Assembly: GCA_937952155.1 (NCBI GenBank)
Contig: CALFYH010000155.1
Span: 1-8,565 of the forward strand
DNA: 8,565 nt
Source: an uncultured Saprospiraceae bacterium
Lineage (GTDB): Bacteria; Bacteroidota; Bacteroidia; Chitinophagales; Saprospiraceae
Direction: 5' to 3'
Below are positions 6,416 to 8,565 of the stretch, one piece after another; the stretch's first letter is position 1, and every line of letters starts with the position of its first letter. Under the pieces are notes generated by a model. It had not been told where the DNA came from. It searched no databases and worked only from the letters and a program-made list of their open reading frames with translations. The translations under genes were made by a program, and so were the position numbers.

Positions 6416-7117
6416 ATGAATACGATCATCACCGGAGCTTCCAAAGGGATAGGAAGAGCTTTAGCTGAAAAATTTGCATCAGAAGGTCACAACCTTGCTA
6501 TCTGTGCTAGAAATGAAGAAAATCTAAAGTCTTTGAAGAAGGAATTGGAATCAAAATACAGTGGAATCCGGGTGTTAATAAAATCAACCGACATTAGCAA
6601 GAAAAAAGATGTTTTGGCATTTGCTGATGCAACTTTGAAGATGTTTGGATCTATAGATGTATTGATCAATAATGGAGGAATATTTTTGTCTGGATCTACA
6701 TGTGAAGAAAATGAAGGTACACTTGAGAAGCTGATAGAAACAAACCTATATAGTGCATACCATCTTACGCGGGCTATCGTACCGTTTATGACATCAACAG
6801 CAAAGCCTCATATTTTTAATATGTGTAGTATAGCGAGTCAAACGGCTTATCCAAATGGTGGCTCGTATAGCATTTCAAAATTTGCTTTACTTGGATTTAC
6901 TAAAGTTTTGCGTCAAGAGCTATTAGATAAAGGAATAAGGGTGACTGCCGTTTTGCCTGGTGCCACTTGGTCTGATTCGTGGGCTGGAGTAGATCTTCCG
7001 CAAGAAAGACTCATGGATGCAGCAGACATTGCAGATACAATTTGGGCGGCGTACACATTAAAGAAAAGTGCAGTTGTAGAAGAAGTTATCATCAGGCCAC
7101 AACTGGGAGATTTATAG
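6416..7117 (+). CDS. Short-chain dehydrogenase/reductase (SDR family)
   Basis: This is an NAD(P)-dependent oxidoreductase of the classical SDR type, predicted cytoplasmic; the substrate cannot be read from sequence. The 233 residues form a Rossmann fold with the dinucleotide motif TGASKGIG (6-13). R32 after the second strand suggests NADP(H) preference. NNGG (85-88) replaces the usual NNAG. The full catalytic tetrad is present: N110, S138 (NMCSIAS), Y151 and K155 (YSISK). The region after the active site contains the usual PG motif (VLPGATWSD, about 178-186). The protein is slightly short and lacks the long substrate-binding C-terminal extension of many SDRs, resembling the compact 3-ketoacyl-reductase-like or sepiapterin-reductase-like members. 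The gene is divergent from mlaE and 77 nt ahead of the cytochrome gene, which has its own promoter candidate, so an operon is uncertain. Confidence 0.92.
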   Translation: MNTIITGASKGIGRALAEKFASEGHNLAICARNEENLKSLKKELESKYSGIRVLIKSTDISKKKDVLAFADATLKMFGSIDVLINNGGIFLSGSTCEENEGTLEKLIETNLYSAYHLTRAIVPFMTSTAKPHIFNMCSIASQTAYPNGGSYSISKFALLGFTKVLRQELLDKGIRVTAVLPGATWSDSWAGVDLPQERLMDAADIADTIWAAYTLKKSAVVEEVIIRPQLGDL

Positions 7118-7147
7118 AATTTGTCAAAATACTTTGTAAATAATATG

Positions 7148-7176
7148 TGTTGGTTTGTTGAAGAATTATATTTTTG
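7148..7176 (+). promoter_or_regulatory. Candidate promoter of the cytochrome c gene
   Basis: TATTTTTG (7169-7176) matches TAnnTTTG and ends 18 nt before the ATG. TGTTG (7148-7152) lies 16 nt upstream and may act as the -33 element. A 6-bp TTTGTT/AACAAA repeat (7154-7159 and 7178-7183) brackets the box. Confidence 0.45.
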
Positions 7177-7194
7177 TAACAAATAATCAAAGTC

Positions 7195-7521
7195 ATGTCA
7201 AAATATTTAGGTTTAATCATAATATGCTTTTCAATAATTGCTTGTTCCAACAAACAAAACAATCCACCTACGGCAGAGGCTGTACCTGCAAAATCCACAG
7301 TAGATGGTGCGGGCATCTTTAAGCAAAATTGCGAACTTTGTCATGGAGCCGATGGTAAACTTGGTCTCAATGGATCTAAAGATCTGACAATAAGTACTTT
7401 GGACCTTGATGCAAGAATCGCACAAATCACTAAGGGTAAAGGACTCATGATGGCCTACGAAAAAATCCTTAGTCCTGAAGAAATCAAAGCTGTGGCAGAA
7501 TATAGCATGACGCTAAAATAA
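7195..7521 (+). CDS. Small mono-heme cytochrome c, predicted lipoprotein
   Basis: This is a periplasm-facing electron carrier of the class I cytochrome c type. The 108-residue precursor has a hydrophobic N-terminus (YLGLIIICFSIIAC) ending in a lipobox with C17 as the lipidation site, followed by a polar, proline-containing linker (18-38). One heme motif is present, CELCH at 46-50 (C46, C49, axial H50), followed by GADGKLGLNG. The C-terminal part, ITKGKGLMMAYEKILSPEEIKAVAEY (78-103), carries the sixth ligand, most likely M85, with M86 as the alternative; family members usually have Met-Pro here. No oxidase, dehydrogenase or cytochrome-maturation gene is nearby, so the redox partner is unknown. 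It may be co-expressed with the preceding SDR gene, but the 77-nt gap with its own -7 box argues for a separate unit. Confidence 0.93.
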   Translation: MSKYLGLIIICFSIIACSNKQNNPPTAEAVPAKSTVDGAGIFKQNCELCHGADGKLGLNGSKDLTISTLDLDARIAQITKGKGLMMAYEKILSPEEIKAVAEYSMTLK

Positions 7522-7577
7522 ATTTATAGTCAAAAAACTGAGATTTATAATTATATAGTATCTTTACGAATAGTTTT

Positions 7578-7602
7578 CCTTTTATTTTCAAAAATTAAAA
7601 GG
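7578..7602. other. A/T-rich hairpin downstream of the cytochrome gene
   Basis: CCTTTTA (7578-7584) pairs with TAAAAGG (7596-7602), and TTT/AAA pairs continue inward past one mismatch, giving about 10 pairs around a 3-nt loop. It starts 57 nt after the stop and lacks a following T-run on the + strand. It may end cytochrome transcripts weakly. A poor -7-like TATCTTTA (7559-7566) lies just upstream. Nothing else is recognisable in 7522-7577. Confidence 0.3.
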
Positions 7603-7659
7603 ATTAAAATTATACAGTCAAATTGTAGGTTTCAATACCTAACTCCCGAAATATTGGTA

Positions 7660-7703
7660 TATCTTTGTACATGAATTGCTGAACATATTCATTTATGAAC
7701 AGC
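7660..7703 (+). promoter_or_regulatory. -7 box and leader hairpin of the repeat-protein gene
   Basis: TATCTTTG (7660-7667), identical to the tRNA-Glu -7 box, predicts initiation near 7674 and a leader of about 50 nt. No TTTG is found at the usual upstream distance. Directly after the predicted start lies a hairpin: GCTG (7678-7681) and CATA (7684-7687) pair with TATG (7694-7697) and CAGC (7700-7703), separated by a symmetric AA/AA internal loop. Such 5'-terminal hairpins can protect mRNA; this role is inferred. Confidence 0.5.
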
Positions 7704-7724
7704 TCAACCTGAGACATTTTTAGA

Positions 7725-8565
7725 ATGATAATGATAAATACAAGGCGTATAGTTTTAAGTTTATTGTGTGTATTTCTGATAAATATTGCATTTAGTCAGG
7801 ATACGGAAGCGCCTGTGATCATTTCAGCTGCCAGAGATACATCTTATGAATGTGGTGTGACTACTAACTTGAGTGATAAATTAACTACATGGTTCAACAA
7901 TGCTGGTGGAGCCGTTTTTTCGGACAATTCGGGCAGTTACTCCATAGTTACCAATATTACCCTTGCACAAGCTATTACTATATTTAATAATTCACTTGAT
8001 GTTTTATGTGGTAATAAGCAAAAGGTAGAAGTCTCTTTTTCGGCCGTGGATGCTGCAGGAAATGTAAGTGCCATCACAACGGCCAGTTTTTTTACAACAG
8101 ATATCACACCACCAACTATCAACAGCGTACCAAGTGTCCAATATGATTGCAAAGTTGGGATCAGAGATACACTTATAGCTTGGATTAAAAAGAAAGCTGG
8201 ATACGTAGCAGCTGACAATTGTTCCAATACGCTTATCTGGACTACTTTTACCTACGCCATTTCTTCGCAAGGTGTTGATATAGCTTCTGGTGGAGGAAGT
8301 ATCGCTCTTGGTCCATACCCAATGATTCCCGATGGCGTTTGTCAATGGACTTTGAGAATCAATTTTTTTGTAAAAGATGAATGTGGAAATCAGACCATCA
8401 CACCAGGGACAACCACTTTTTCTGTAACAGATAATGTGGCGCCTGTATTTGTGCAAATGCCAGGTGATGTGACTGTCGATTGCAGCAATATACCATCTGA
8501 AGATCCACCACAAGTTTTGGATTATTGTGACAAAAAGGTCATACCAATACTTAATGTTCAATCAA
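7725..8565 (+). CDS. Secreted HYR-like repeat surface protein, 3'-truncated
   Basis: The frame is open from the ATG at 7725 to the right edge (280 codons plus one base), with no stop. An alternative ATG at 7731 gives the same protein less two residues. Residues 1-24 are a signal peptide (TRR, then a hydrophobic core, then AFS before Q25), so the mature protein is exported. It is built of Ig-like units of about 100-110 residues. Each begins D-x-x-x-P (D26-P30, D126-P130, D236-P240) and then has a strand reaching a cysteine (C43, C142, C253). Units 1 and 2 share a W-(x)n-AG-(x)n-A/S-DN segment (W56 and W153). Unit 2 adds DNCS (164-167) and C220 in DECGNQ. Unit 3 reads MPGDVTVDCSNIP, very close to HYR domains. 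Bacteroidota proteins of this build are often very large, with a C-terminal type IX sorting or gliding-associated domain; that end is outside the window. Likely role: cell-surface adhesin or structural protein. Confidence 0.85.
   Translation, partial: MIMINTRRIVLSLLCVFLINIAFSQDTEAPVIISAARDTSYECGVTTNLSDKLTTWFNNAGGAVFSDNSGSYSIVTNITLAQAITIFNNSLDVLCGNKQKVEVSFSAVDAAGNVSAITTASFFTTDITPPTINSVPSVQYDCKVGIRDTLIAWIKKKAGYVAADNCSNTLIWTTFTYAISSQGVDIASGGGSIALGPYPMIPDGVCQWTLRINFFVKDECGNQTITPGTTTFSVTDNVAPVFVQMPGDVTVDCSNIPSEDPPQVLDYCDKKVIPILNVQS

Noticed and set aside
8004..8561. A 185-codon open frame on the - strand, antisense to the repeat protein
   Set aside because: It is rich in Trp, Tyr, Cys and Ser with no recognisable domain, while the opposite strand encodes a signal peptide and clear HYR-like units; it is best explained as a shadow of that coding frame.

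Overview
The window comes from a low-GC member of the Bacteroidota. The supporting signs are: promoter-like TAnnTTTG boxes ahead of most transcription units, one of them paired with TTTG at an 18-nt spacer; A/T-rich start regions without clear Shine-Dalgarno sequences; Bacteroidota-style infC/rpmI/rplT proteins; and, at the right edge, a secreted Cys-containing repeat protein of the HYR-like type common in large Saprospiria/Cytophagia surface proteins. Saprospiria is my best guess for the lineage, but this is inference.

Layout. (a) 1-1363: translation cluster infC (5'-truncated) - rpmI - rplT, all on the + strand, closed by a strong intrinsic terminator. (b) 1453-3759: katG, a full-length bifunctional catalase-peroxidase with its own -7 box and a long perfect inverted repeat after the stop. 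(c) 3796-3985: tRNA-Glu(UUC) with the best promoter in the window and its own terminator. (d) 4133-4782: an unrecognised but well-formed 207-aa soluble protein. (e) 6308 down to 4802, - strand: a two-gene MlaE/MlaF-type ABC operon (permease, then ATPase, 4 nt apart), convergent with the 207-aa gene. No MCE/MlaD gene is next to it. (f) 6386-7117: a short-chain dehydrogenase/reductase, divergent from the ABC operon, with two GTTT(A)AAAC palindromes just before its start. (g) 7148-7521: a small mono-heme c-type cytochrome predicted to be a lipoprotein. (h) 7660-8565: the 5' part of a secreted repeat protein that runs off the right edge.

How the genes relate. Only infC-rpmI-rplT and the mlaE-mlaF pair look like functional clusters. 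The others appear to be independent transcription units separated by promoters and hairpins. Envelope themes recur in the right half (lipid-transport ABC, lipoprotein cytochrome, secreted repeat protein), but nothing in the sequence ties them into one pathway. I see no transposase, integrase, CRISPR array or phage gene. I do not find a convincing undescribed multi-gene system. The most noteworthy items are the partial surface repeat protein, the uncharacterised 207-aa protein, the paired palindromes before the SDR gene and several unexplained hairpins.
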